Source of the DNA: Zetaproteobacteria bacterium
GTDB lineage: Bacteria > Pseudomonadota > Alphaproteobacteria > Micavibrionales > Micavibrionaceae
Reading direction: 5' to 3'
Length of the DNA stretch: 64,000 bases
Assembly: GCA_002747015.1 (NCBI GenBank)
Contig: NVXI01000009.1
Span: 1-64,000, forward strand
Below are positions 20,719-29,532 of this stretch, in pieces. Each line of letters begins with the position of its first letter. The stretch's first letter is position 1. The notes beneath the pieces are model-generated. The model was not told the origin of the DNA. It worked only from the letters and a program-made list of their open reading frames with translations, and made no database searches. Position numbers and translations under genes: made by a program.

Positions 20719-21441
20719 ATGGATTTAAAAGAAGAAGATATTCTCGGCGATAAGATTCATGGTCATTGGTATTATGTATCAAAGGGCAAGGCAATGCGGT
20801 GCTTTCTGGGCAATATAAAGACTGATGAGGTTCTGGATGTTGGGGCGGGGTCTGGTATATTCTCTCGTCAATTATTGGATCATAATATTTGTCAAAGCGC
20901 GGTTTGTGTTGACCCGAACTACGATGAGGAAAAGGAAGAGAGCCAAAATGGAAAGCCGATTAAGTTCGTAAAATCCATTGAAAAAACAACGCAGGGATTA
21001 ACCCTGATGATGGATGTTCTTGAACATGTAGAGGACGATGTTGCGCTGCTTAAGGAATATGCGGATAGTATGCCTAAAAATGGCAAGGTTTTAATTACTG
21101 TTCCCGCGTTTCAATTTATGTGGTCAGGGCATGATGTTTTTTTGGAGCATTACCGACGCTATACGATTGAAATGATGGAAAAAACCATTCGTGAGGCGGG
21201 CTTGCGTCCTGTGAAGAGCCGTTATTTCTTTGGCTCGTTATTTCCTGTGGTTGCGGTTATTCGCTTTGTTAAAAAAATTCTGTTTAACCAAGGGAAAATC
21301 GAAGGTAAGAGTGAGTTAAAGCTCTATTCCGATAATATGAACAAAACTCTGATTGCGCTGCATGATGTGGAGCTTATGAGCCTGTTTTCGTTTAATAAAT
21401 TATTTGGTCTTAGTGTTTTTTGTTTATGTGAAAAAGTTTAA
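20719..21441 (+). CDS. Class I SAM-dependent methyltransferase
   Basis: A 240-residue protein with the Rossmann methyltransferase motifs. Motif I is VLDVGAGSGIFSRQLLDH (about residues 36-53), an acidic VDPNYDEE forms the second strand, LMMDVLEHVEDD is motif IV and GKVLITVPAFQFMWSGHD follows. The DVLEHVED/ITVPAF pattern with a following HYRRYT resembles methyltransferases acting near glycans or lipids, but the acceptor is not predictable. A hydrophobic stretch near residue 175 (YFFGSLFPVVAVIRFVKKI) may touch the membrane. The gene is 20 bases after the GNAT gene. Confidence 0.8.
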   Translation: MDLKEEDILGDKIHGHWYYVSKGKAMRCFLGNIKTDEVLDVGAGSGIFSRQLLDHNICQSAVCVDPNYDEEKEESQNGKPIKFVKSIEKTTQGLTLMMDVLEHVEDDVALLKEYADSMPKNGKVLITVPAFQFMWSGHDVFLEHYRRYTIEMMEKTIREAGLRPVKSRYFFGSLFPVVAVIRFVKKILFNQGKIEGKSELKLYSDNMNKTLIALHDVELMSLFSFNKLFGLSVFCLCEKV

Positions 21442-21454
21442 TGGAGAGAGTTTT

Positions 21455-22030
21455 ATGCGTTTTATAAGCCTTTTATCATATATATTTATGGTGATGTTTA
21501 TGTCTCTATCTGCACAAGCGCAGACACAGCACCTGACCGGTTTGGAAATAGAGGAACTTTTTCAAAAAACGGAGAAACTTTATACCAAAGCCGCGCTGGA
21601 TGTAGATGAAATTATAAGATTAACGAAACTTCATACGGTTGAGGGGGCGGTTTTTAAACGGGAAATGAAATCCAATAAAGGCGAACGCATTATCACAATA
21701 ATGCGAACACGTGAGGAGGCTTTGGCAGATATAAAGGCGAAATCTGGTAGGTTATTTGATGTAAGTCTTAGGCGTACAATTACGGATATTAAATATACGG
21801 AAGATAAAATAAGTGCGACAGTGGAATATACGGCTCTGTTTATTTCAATGGCGAAATTATCAGAAGAATCAAAGAAACAGCCTGAATATGCGGGAATGGA
21901 TGTGTTACCAATCAAATCATTGTCGACCTGTAGTGAGAAATTCAAACTTATTGATGAAGTCTTGAAAAGTTTGGGTGCAGACTGTAAGACAGAGGTCATA
22001 TATGGAAAAGCGCGGAAGACCAATAACTAA
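21455..22030 (+). CDS. Secreted hypothetical protein
   Basis: A 191-residue protein starting at the ATG at 21455, chosen because GGAGAG lies 6-8 bases upstream and the sequence then begins with a signal peptide (MRFISLLSYIFMVMFMSLSA, cleavage near AQAQT). An upstream frame extension to 21404 would bury this in the methyltransferase gene. The mature part is helical and charged, with two cysteines near the C-terminus (STCSEKF, ADCKTEV). No family is recognised. It sits 13 bases after the methyltransferase and 15 before lipA, and is likely periplasmic. Confidence 0.65.
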   Translation: MRFISLLSYIFMVMFMSLSAQAQTQHLTGLEIEELFQKTEKLYTKAALDVDEIIRLTKLHTVEGAVFKREMKSNKGERIITIMRTREEALADIKAKSGRLFDVSLRRTITDIKYTEDKISATVEYTALFISMAKLSEESKKQPEYAGMDVLPIKSLSTCSEKFKLIDEVLKSLGADCKTEVIYGKARKTNN

Positions 22031-22045
22031 GCAAGATTAGATATT

Positions 22046-23011
22046 ATGACTTATAACCCAAAATTACTAGATAAGGCCAAACGCCACCCTGAAAAGCAGA
22101 AGAATCCTGACCGTCCCGCAGGACGTAAGCCGGACTGGATACGTGTGCCTGCACCACAAGGAAAAGTATATTCCGAGACAAGGGATATTGTCCGTAAGCA
22201 GAAATTAACCACGGTTTGTGAAGAGGCCGGATGTCCCAATATCGGCGAATGTTGGCAGCAAAAACACGCGACCTTTATGATTTTGGGTGAGGTATGTACC
22301 CGTGCTTGTGCGTTTTGTAATGTTGCAACAGGAAAGCCTGATGAGGTTGATAAGCTGGAGCCTTTGCGTATTGGCGTGGCGACGATGCAAATGGGACTGA
22401 AGCATGTGGTTATCACGGCAGTTGATCGTGATGATTTAAAAGATGGTGGCGCGGATCACTTCGCCAAAACCATTATGGCGATCCGTATGAAAACGCCTGA
22501 TACCACGGTTGAAATTCTGCCAGGTGATTTCAAAGGTAATATCGAAGATATAGACCATGTCATTGCCGCGAAGCCTGACGTGTTTAATCATAATATCGAG
22601 ACTGTTCCGCGCCTATATCAATCGATTAGACCAGGGGCGCGTTATTTCCGTTCTCTGCGTTTGTTGGAGCGCGTAAAGGACGTTGATCCATCTATATTCA
22701 CAAAATCCGGCATGATGGTTGGTCTGGGTGAAACAATGGAAGAGGTTTCGCAAGTGATGGACGATATGCGCGCCGCCCGTATTGATTTTATTACCATTGG
22801 TCAATATTTACAGCCAACGCCAAAACATGCACCGATTATGAAGTGGTGGACGCCCGAGGAATTCGAAAAATTGACAAAAATGGCGAAAAGAAAAGGCTTT
22901 CTTATGGTTTCTGCATCGCCGTTGACGCGCTCATCCCATCATGCGGGTGATGATTTCCAGAAGCTGAAAGTTGCGCGTGCCGAGAAACACGGAGCAATTG
23001 CCGCCGAGTAA
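22046..23011 (+). CDS. lipA: Lipoyl synthase
   Basis: Radical-SAM enzyme that inserts two sulfurs into octanoyl groups on lipoyl domains, here those of PdhB and PdhC. The 321-residue protein has both clusters: the auxiliary [4Fe-4S] motif [12 protein letters not shown] and the radical-SAM motif [10 protein letters not shown]. It also has the C-terminal [10 protein letters not shown], whose serine is a cluster ligand in the family. Placing lipA with the PDH genes ties cofactor assembly to complex production. LipB is not in the window. Confidence 0.96.
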   Translation: MTYNPKLLDKAKRHPEKQKNPDRPAGRKPDWIRVPAPQGKVYSETRDIVRKQKLTTVCEEAGCPNIGECWQQKHATFMILGEVCTRACAFCNVATGKPDEVDKLEPLRIGVATMQMGLKHVVITAVDRDDLKDGGADHFAKTIMAIRMKTPDTTVEILPGDFKGNIEDIDHVIAAKPDVFNHNIETVPRLYQSIRPGARYFRSLRLLERVKDVDPSIFTKSGMMVGLGETMEEVSQVMDDMRAARIDFITIGQYLQPTPKHAPIMKWWTPEEFEKLTKMAKRKGFLMVSASPLTRSSHHAGDDFQKLKVARAEKHGAIAAE

Positions 23012-23041
23012 ATTTATATTCCCCTGCTCCTGCATTATATT

Positions 23042-23500
23042 ATGACAACACACGCCGAAAAACGAAACCTTCCCTATACGCCAGAGCAGCTGTTTGATCT
23101 GGTGGCTGATGTTGCGCGTTATCCTGAATTTTTGCCGTGGTGTATCAGCAGCCGTATTACAAAGCGCGAGGGGGATGATGTCCTTTATGCTGATCTAACG
23201 ATTGGCTATAAAATGGTGCGTGAGAAATTTGGTTCAAAGGTTGTTTTGAACGCGCCCGATCATTTGCACGTTGAGTATCTTTCTGGCCCTATGCGGTATT
23301 TGTCCAATCACTGGAAATTTATTCGTGAGGAGGACGGTTCTTGTACGATTGATTTCTTTGTGGATTTTGAGTTCAAGAACAGAATTTTGCAAAATCTTAT
23401 CGGTGTTTTTTTTACCGAAGTGATGCAGCGCATGGTTGGTGCGTTTGAGACGCGCGCAAAGCAGCTATATGGTGAGAGTGGTCTCGATCAAAAGGGTTAA
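23042..23500 (+). CDS. Coq10/RatA-family START-like protein
   Basis: A 152-residue single-domain polyketide-cyclase/START-like fold protein. AEKRNLPYTPEQLFDLVADV, YPEFLPWCISSRI and the C-terminal GVFFTEVMQRMVGAFETRAKQLYG match the Coq10/RatA family. In mitochondria and alphaproteobacteria members bind ubiquinone and support respiration; the E. coli RatA toxin claim concerns the same fold. The location directly after lipA is conserved in alphaproteobacteria. Its last 36 bases overlap the 3' end of the convergent cinA-like gene. Confidence 0.88.
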   Translation: MTTHAEKRNLPYTPEQLFDLVADVARYPEFLPWCISSRITKREGDDVLYADLTIGYKMVREKFGSKVVLNAPDHLHVEYLSGPMRYLSNHWKFIREEDGSCTIDFFVDFEFKNRILQNLIGVFFTEVMQRMVGAFETRAKQLYGESGLDQKG

Positions 23501-23941
23501 GGATTTTTCGCAGGCTTGCTTGCGTACCTCGCTTCGCTCACCTGAAAAATGACATTCCGTGACTTGCGGTTCTCTGCCAGTCACGGCGATACCGATATAA
23601 ACAAGCCCAATGGGTTTTTTATCCGAACCACCGGGGCCTGCGATGCCTGTCACAGATACAGCAATATCCGCTTTGCTGTTTTCTAATGCACCCAGAGCCA
23701 TTGCATCCGCGCATTGCATGCTGACCGCGCCGTAATGGTTTAATATATTAGGTGAGACATTCAAATGATCTTGCTTTGCTGTGTTGGAGTAGGTGACAAA
23801 GCCACGATCAAAGACAGCGGATGATCCGGCGCGTTCGGTGATGGCCATGCTTATCATACCACCGGTGCAGCTTTCGGCGGTGACTAACCTTAATTCCTTT
23901 TTAAGTAAGGCTTTGCTTAATGTGTCAACAAGGTTATCCAT
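23465..23941 (-). CDS. pncC: CinA C-terminal domain protein, nicotinamide-nucleotide amidase
   Basis: A 158-residue stand-alone CinA C-terminal domain. LVTAESCTGGMISMAIT, FVTYSNTAKQDHL, GAVSMQCADAMALGAL and AVSVTGIAGPGGSDKKPIG are the conserved blocks. The family deamidates NMN to nicotinic acid mononucleotide in the pyridine nucleotide salvage cycle. The N-terminal MoCF-like domain of full CinA is absent, as in E. coli YgaD. It is the last gene of the minus-strand run ispDF-pgpA-cinA (24 bases after pgpA) and overlaps the 3' end of the Coq10-like gene. Confidence 0.9.
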   Translation of the reverse strand: MDNLVDTLSKALLKKELRLVTAESCTGGMISMAITERAGSSAVFDRGFVTYSNTAKQDHLNVSPNILNHYGAVSMQCADAMALGALENSKADIAVSVTGIAGPGGSDKKPIGLVYIGIAVTGREPQVTECHFSGERSEVRKQACEKSLTLLIETTLTI

Positions 23942-23965
23942 AGGGCTATCTCCATCAAAAAGAGC

Positions 23966-24454
23966 TTACAAAACAGTTGAAAGGCCGATTACGCAAATTG
24001 CAGCAAAGACCCCTGCGAGAATATCATCCCCCATAACGCCGAGCGCACCCGATACTTTTTTGTCAATAAAGCTGATAGGCCATGGTTTCAGGATATCAAA
24101 AAAGCGGAATAAAAGAAAGGCAATCAGGATTAGGACAGGGTTTAACGCGGCAGGGATAAGGGCAATCCATTGTCCTGCCACTTCATCAATCACAATCATC
24201 TTAGAGTCATGCCCATCCATTGCTTTATCGAATTTATCCGCAGACCACAGACCGATTAGCGTGATGATAAATGCCGCCACGGCGAGGCCTGATGCGCCGC
24301 CAAACATGTAGAGGATAATGCCGAAGGGTAATGCACCTAAACTGCCCCAAGTGCCGGGGGCAGGGTTAATGAAGCCACAGCCAAACCAACTGGCGAGCCA
24401 GACATAGGGTTCTTTTGTATCAAGTTGTTCGGGGACTTTGTAATTGAATTTCAT
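23966..24454 (-). CDS. pgpA: Phosphatidylglycerophosphatase A
   Basis: Removes phosphate from phosphatidylglycerol phosphate in the inner membrane. The 162-residue protein has the family pattern: GFINPAPGTWGSLGALP near the N-terminus, DKAMDGHDSKMIVIDEVAGQWIAL with conserved acidic residues, FRFFDILKPWPI, and a C-terminal GVMGDDILAGV. About four membrane segments are visible. It starts 6 bases after the ispDF stop. Confidence 0.92.
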   Translation of the reverse strand: MKFNYKVPEQLDTKEPYVWLASWFGCGFINPAPGTWGSLGALPFGIILYMFGGASGLAVAAFIITLIGLWSADKFDKAMDGHDSKMIVIDEVAGQWIALIPAALNPVLILIAFLLFRFFDILKPWPISFIDKKVSGALGVMGDDILAGVFAAICVIGLSTVL

Positions 24455-24460
24455 GTGTGT

Positions 24461-25660
24461 TTAATCCTTGTCCAGAGATGGTAATGAAACGGAAACTGCG
24501 GCTTGGGCAGCAATCCCTTCCTCACGCCCTGTAAAACCAAGTTTTTCAGAGGTGGTTGCTTTGATATTAATTCGTTTGGGGGATACATCAAGGATTTCTG
24601 CAAGGCGGGCGATAATCTGCTTACGATATGTGCCGATTTTTGGGCGTTCACAAATCAACGTTATATCGGCATTAATCAATGCGCCTCCTTTATCACGCAG
24701 CAGCTTCATGGCGTGTTCCAGAAAAATGGCGCTGTCCATATTTTTGAAGTCCATATTGCTTGGCGGGAAATGCAGCCCGATATCGCCTTCACCAATTGCG
24801 CCTAATATGGCATCGGTTAAGGCGTGTAACCCGACATCGGCATCGGAATGCCCCTTCAGCTTTCGGTTATGGGGAATATCTACACCGTAGAGGCGCGTAT
24901 GGGTTACATCTTTCGCCTCATCATCAAAGGCGTGAACATCATAGCCTAAACCTGTGCGTATATCTGTGGATAACTTCGTGGATAAAATATGTTCTGCCAA
25001 TGTTAAATCCTCAGCCAGTGTGATTTTGAAATTGCTTTTGCTGCTCTTGACGAATTTTACGGGAATATTAAGTGCCGAGACAAGGGAAGTATCATCCGTA
25101 TAGCTTTTGCTCTCATCGCATTGCTCATGCGCCTGTTTTAATGTGCCATAATGGAAGGCCTGCGGTGTTTGTATGTTCCATAGATGCTCGCGCGGAATGC
25201 GGTTGGTTGTAAAATTATTTTGATCGCAATAGCTTAAGCTATCCACGATAGGGTGGGCGAGGCTTGCGGCTTTGTGGCTTTTCATAGCAGTGAGTAGTGC
25301 ATTAATTTCTGTGTCTTGCACAAAGGGTCGCGCGGCATCATGTATCAAAATAATATCTTCATCTTTTAAATCAGATAAAGATTTAATTCCATTATAGACA
25401 CTGTCTTTTCGCTCCTCGCCGCCGTGGCAAAATTTGATGTTGTTCAAGCCACTTGTAGCTGCGTCGAATAAGGGTTTATGCTCAGGATTTATGACCACGC
25501 AGACCTGTTGAAGGGTGTCCATTGCCATGAATATTTCAAGGGTATGACGCAAGATCGTATGCCCGCAAATCTCTCTATATTGTTTTGGGGTATCTGCGCC
25601 TAACCGTGTACCGCTGCCTGCGGCAACAATAATAACACTGAATTTTGGGGTGGGCTGCAT
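24461..25660 (-). CDS. ispDF: Bifunctional IspD/IspF isoprenoid enzyme
   Basis: A 399-residue fusion for two steps of the MEP isoprenoid pathway. Residues 1-about 230 are the CDP-methylerythritol synthase (IIVAAGSGTRLGADTPKQYREI, LIHDAARPFV). Residues about 238-395 are the cyclodiphosphate synthase (GLGYDVHAFDD, LKGHSDADVGLHALTDAILGA, NIKATTSEKLGFTGREEG). The intervening IspE acts in trans. The fusion is frequent in alphaproteobacteria and some epsilonproteobacteria. It leads the minus-strand trio with pgpA and pncC and is divergent from ntrY. IspG is also in this window (38 kb). Confidence 0.96.
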   Translation of the reverse strand: MQPTPKFSVIIVAAGSGTRLGADTPKQYREICGHTILRHTLEIFMAMDTLQQVCVVINPEHKPLFDAATSGLNNIKFCHGGEERKDSVYNGIKSLSDLKDEDIILIHDAARPFVQDTEINALLTAMKSHKAASLAHPIVDSLSYCDQNNFTTNRIPREHLWNIQTPQAFHYGTLKQAHEQCDESKSYTDDTSLVSALNIPVKFVKSSKSNFKITLAEDLTLAEHILSTKLSTDIRTGLGYDVHAFDDEAKDVTHTRLYGVDIPHNRKLKGHSDADVGLHALTDAILGAIGEGDIGLHFPPSNMDFKNMDSAIFLEHAMKLLRDKGGALINADITLICERPKIGTYRKQIIARLAEILDVSPKRINIKATTSEKLGFTGREEGIAAQAAVSVSLPSLDKD

Positions 25661-25777
25661 AGGGGCTATACCTTATTAAACGTCGAATTTTGTTGTCTTT
25701 TTATGTAATTAGTTGTAAAAATGCAACACTCTTAATGTGTACGCATGTAAACGAAATTACTTATAGCAGGATCACTT

Positions 25778-28096
25778 TTGTCAATACACATAAAAAATAA
25801 AGATCCGGCAATCGCGCAGGATATACAGAGAAACCGCCTGACATTTAGGGAGATGGTTTTTAAGGCATTTTCTGGTATGCATTTTTCGCGCCTGAAATAT
25901 CGGTCATGGCGTACGAAGGTTGGTATATTATTGGTGATTGCGTCAATTATCAGCGGGTTTATCACTTATGCTGCCCTGACGAAAACACCGCCCTTTGGCA
26001 ATGATCCGAACTTGGTGATTACATTATTGAACGTCGATCTTATCATTTTACTGTTGCTGGTGTCGTTAATTGCGCGCCGTATCGTCAGCGTGTGGAGCGG
26101 AAAAAAACGCGGTATTGCTGGCTCTCACCTTCATGTGCGGTTGGTGTATATATTCAGTATTCTGGTGTCCGTTCCGACAATTTTGATGACGGTGTTTTCG
26201 GCCTTTTTCTTTCATTTCGGTATAGAGGCATGGTTCTCGCAGCGCGTTCAGACCGCAATTCATGAATCCCAAGCTGTGGCAGAATCGTATTTGGAGGAGC
26301 ATAAGCGTGTCATTCGCGCCGATACGATGGCAATGGCGAATGATTTAGACCGGCAGGCGGATATTCTAATGCTTGACCAAAAAATGTTTTTAAAGGCGAT
26401 GGATACGCAATCTTTCTTTAGAAATTTGTCTGAGGCGATTGTAATAGATAAAAAGGGACGGGTTTTGGCACGTTCTTCGCTCAGCTTTGCACTGGAATAT
26501 GAAACGCCGCCCGATTATATGCTAAGGCAGGCCGATCAGGGTGATGTTATCTTAACGATGGGAGAAAGCCAAGATAGAGTCAGGGCGTTGGTCAAGCTCA
26601 ATAACATGGTGAATGCGTATTTGTTTGTCGGGCGAATGGTTGATCCAAAAGTTCTGTTGCACCTTAACGCGGCAAAATTGGCGATAGAAGATTACGATAA
26701 TCTTCAAGCAAGCTATTCAGGCATGCAAATCACGGTGACGATGATTTTTATTGTGGTTGGCTTGTTGCTGTTACTGGCGGCGATTTGGTCGGGGTTGTTG
26801 CTTGCCCGTCAACTTGTAAATCCGATTGGGGAGCTGATTAACGCTGCTGATCGTGTGCGGGCAGGGGATTTAACAACGCGTATTCCCAATGCAAAGCGAT
26901 TGGAAGAGTTTGAATATCTGGCGCGCTCCTTTAATCGTATGACCAATCAAATTCAGAGCCAAAGAGATGAACTGATTGACGCAAATAGACAAATTGATAG
27001 CCGAAGACGGTTAATTGAAACCGTTTTGGCGGGTGTATCATCAGGGGTTATTGGTGTTGATAATCAAGGGGATATTAATCTTGCCAACCAATCTGCCCTG
27101 AACTTATTATCGACAGAACAAACTGACATAACAGGGTGTTATATCCTTGATATTTTTCCAGAGCTGAAAGATGTTTTGGATAAAGTTGCCAGCAATCCTA
27201 AAAAAGCAATACAGGAACAAATTCAGGTTTTATCGAGTAATGGCAATCAGCGTAGTTTTATGTTCAATATTGTAATTGAACAGTTGGAGCAAGACACCAC
27301 AGGTCTTATTATTACCTTTGATGATATTACCGAACTGCAAGCCGCGCAGAGAAAAGCGGCCTGGTCGGATGTTGCGCGTCGGATTGCTCATGAAATCAAA
27401 AATCCTCTAACGCCGATTCAGCTTTCTGCGGAGCGTTTAAAGCGTAAATATCTTAAGGAAATAACGGCAGACCCTGATACTTTTGAACAATGCACGGATA
27501 CTATTATAAAACATGTTGGCGATATTGGTCGTATGGTTGATGAGTTTTCATCTTTTGCGCGGATGCCTAATCCAGTGTTGAAAACTGGAATTTTGAGTAA
27601 GCATATCGAAGAATCTTTGATTTTATCAAAACAGGCACATGGCGATATAAACTTTAACTTTATCAAAAGTGACGATGATATTGTCATTAGCTTTGACGCG
27701 CAGCAATTGCGTCAGATTGTGACAAACTTGTTACAAAATGCAATTGATTCAATCCATACAAAACACGGGGTTTCCAATAATAATATCGGAGAAATTGATA
27801 TTCTGATTGGCCAACATAATCAAGATGAGGTCTTTGTCGCAATTACGGATAATGGCTTGGGCTTTCCTAAGGGAGAAGACCTATCCAAACTGACAGAGCC
27901 GTATGTTACGCATAAACCTAAAGGCACAGGTCTTGGCTTGGCGATCGTGAAGAAAATTATGGAAGACCATAATGGCGATATATTTTTGGGCGCGCCGCAA
28001 TGGTTGCTTGTCACCGAGAATTGGCATGATAAAGGTGGGGCTTGTGTTGTTTTAACTTTTCCAAAGCCATATATTACATCAAAGGATAGCACATAA
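25778..28096 (+). CDS. ntrY: NtrY-type sensor histidine kinase
   Basis: Membrane sensor of the NtrY/NtrX two-component system. In the 772-residue protein the N-terminal third has about three membrane helices and a periplasmic region, with a further helix near residue 320. HAMP (about 345-400, LARQLVNPIGELINAADRVRAGDL), PAS (about 415-515) and the kinase core follow, with phospho-acceptor H538 in RRIAHEIKNPLTP, N box NLLQNAID, and G boxes DNGLGFP and GTGLGLAIV. The start is a TTG with AGCAGG about 7 bases upstream; the next ATG at 25853 would remove 25 residues. The gene ends 1 base before ntrX. Confidence 0.93.
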   Translation: MSIHIKNKDPAIAQDIQRNRLTFREMVFKAFSGMHFSRLKYRSWRTKVGILLVIASIISGFITYAALTKTPPFGNDPNLVITLLNVDLIILLLLVSLIARRIVSVWSGKKRGIAGSHLHVRLVYIFSILVSVPTILMTVFSAFFFHFGIEAWFSQRVQTAIHESQAVAESYLEEHKRVIRADTMAMANDLDRQADILMLDQKMFLKAMDTQSFFRNLSEAIVIDKKGRVLARSSLSFALEYETPPDYMLRQADQGDVILTMGESQDRVRALVKLNNMVNAYLFVGRMVDPKVLLHLNAAKLAIEDYDNLQASYSGMQITVTMIFIVVGLLLLLAAIWSGLLLARQLVNPIGELINAADRVRAGDLTTRIPNAKRLEEFEYLARSFNRMTNQIQSQRDELIDANRQIDSRRRLIETVLAGVSSGVIGVDNQGDINLANQSALNLLSTEQTDITGCYILDIFPELKDVLDKVASNPKKAIQEQIQVLSSNGNQRSFMFNIVIEQLEQDTTGLIITFDDITELQAAQRKAAWSDVARRIAHEIKNPLTPIQLSAERLKRKYLKEITADPDTFEQCTDTIIKHVGDIGRMVDEFSSFARMPNPVLKTGILSKHIEESLILSKQAHGDINFNFIKSDDDIVISFDAQQLRQIVTNLLQNAIDSIHTKHGVSNNNIGEIDILIGQHNQDEVFVAITDNGLGFPKGEDLSKLTEPYVTHKPKGTGLGLAIVKKIMEDHNGDIFLGAPQWLLVTENWHDKGGACVVLTFPKPYITSKDST

Positions 28097-28097
28097 T

Positions 28098-29474
28098 ATG
28101 CACGAAAAAATACTGATTATTGATGATGAAAAAGACATTTGTATGTTGATACAAGGCTTGCTGGAGGATGAGGGCTATACCACTCTTGCGGCGCATAACA
28201 GTAATGATGCTTATACCATTATTGATAATGATGTACCTGACCTTATTATTCAGGATATCTGGTTACAGGGTAGTCAGGATGATGGTATTAAAATTTTGAA
28301 AACCACCAAGGAAACATACCCTACATTGCCCTTTATCATGATTAGTGGGCATGGAACTGTTGAAACCGCGGTCTCTGCCATAAAATTGGGCGCGTATGAT
28401 TTTATTGAGAAGCCATTTCAGAGTGACCGGCTTTTGCTTATGATACATCGTGCCTTGGAAAATGCGACATTGAAGCAACAAAATATAGATTTAAAGCAAC
28501 GTACTGTGCAGCGTGGCCAAAATTTTACAGCAGAAATACCGGCGCAAATAAGGCAGACCTTGGATAAGGTTGCACCAACAAACAGCCGTATCCTAATCAC
28601 TGGTGAAGCGGGCAGTGGAAAGAATATTTCCGCGCAATATATACATGAAAAATCTGTACGTGGGGACATGCCCTTTATGGTTTTGAACTGTGCCAGTATG
28701 GATTCTGAAAAGCTGGAGATGGAGCTGTTCGGGACGGTTCAAAATGCTCAGGATAAGGGTGTTAAATCCGGTTTATTGGAATTGGTTAATGGCGGGACTT
28801 TATTGCTTGATGAGGTGATGAGTTTGCCAATCGAGACACAAGGTAAGGTCTTGAATTTTTTACAGGATGCAGCGTATCATAAAGTCGGGTCAAATCATAA
28901 AATCCCCGTAGATATTCGTGTTATAGCAACGACTAGCACCGATGTTGATGAAAAAATTTCCAGTGGCGCATTTCGTGAAGATCTATATTATCGCCTTAAT
29001 GTTGTCCCTGTGCATATGCCGCCCTTGCGTCAAAGAAGGCAGGACATTATCGAGTTGATCGCGCATTATTCATCCTTAAGTTTTTCCGAATTGGCCGTGG
29101 CCAAATTACGCGCATATCAATGGCCGGGTAATATAAAGCAATTGCATAATGTCTTGGAATGGATATCCATTATGAACGAAAACCTTGATAAGCCAATTGA
29201 TATAGAGAACCTTCCCCCTGAATTTGGTGGAGGTAGTGCAAATAATGGCGATCAAGGCGTGGATAATATGTCCCTGTTCGTTGATACCATGATGCAAATG
29301 GGGTTGCGCGAAGCCAGAGAGTGCTTTGAGCGGCATTATTTACTGTCACAGGTGAATAAATTTGATGGTAATATCTCCAAAACTGCTGAATTTGTCGGGA
29401 TGGAGCGTTCTGCTCTGCACAGGAAATTAAAGTCGCTGGATGTTTTTTCTAATGATAAACAAAGCGTGGCATAG
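28098..29474 (+). CDS. ntrX: NtrX-type response regulator without a GAFTGA motif
   Basis: Partner of NtrY. The 458 residues comprise a receiver domain (1-120, phospho-acceptor D53 in IQDIWLQG, K105 in EKPF), an AAA+ domain (about 140-370; Walker A GEAGSGKN at 169-176, Walker B GGTLLLDEV at 232-240, FREDLYYRLNVVP), and a Fis-type helix-turn-helix (NISKTAEFVGMERSALHRKL). Where sigma-54 activators have GAFTGA after ELFG, this protein reads TVQNAQDKGVKSG. The sigma-54 contact loop is therefore missing, as in other alphaproteobacterial NtrX. It probably regulates without sigma-54 remodelling. Confidence 0.92.
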   Translation: MHEKILIIDDEKDICMLIQGLLEDEGYTTLAAHNSNDAYTIIDNDVPDLIIQDIWLQGSQDDGIKILKTTKETYPTLPFIMISGHGTVETAVSAIKLGAYDFIEKPFQSDRLLLMIHRALENATLKQQNIDLKQRTVQRGQNFTAEIPAQIRQTLDKVAPTNSRILITGEAGSGKNISAQYIHEKSVRGDMPFMVLNCASMDSEKLEMELFGTVQNAQDKGVKSGLLELVNGGTLLLDEVMSLPIETQGKVLNFLQDAAYHKVGSNHKIPVDIRVIATTSTDVDEKISSGAFREDLYYRLNVVPVHMPPLRQRRQDIIELIAHYSSLSFSELAVAKLRAYQWPGNIKQLHNVLEWISIMNENLDKPIDIENLPPEFGGGSANNGDQGVDNMSLFVDTMMQMGLREARECFERHYLLSQVNKFDGNISKTAEFVGMERSALHRKLKSLDVFSNDKQSVA

Positions 29475-29532
29475 TACACTGTTTTTCTAATAAATCGGGT
29501 ATCGTCAAACCTCGTACATTGAGAGAGAAATT

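Noticed and set aside
24503..25023. Plus-strand open frames across ispDF
   Set aside because: They are reverse-strand shadows of a well-supported conserved gene and have no ribosome sites or recognisable motifs.
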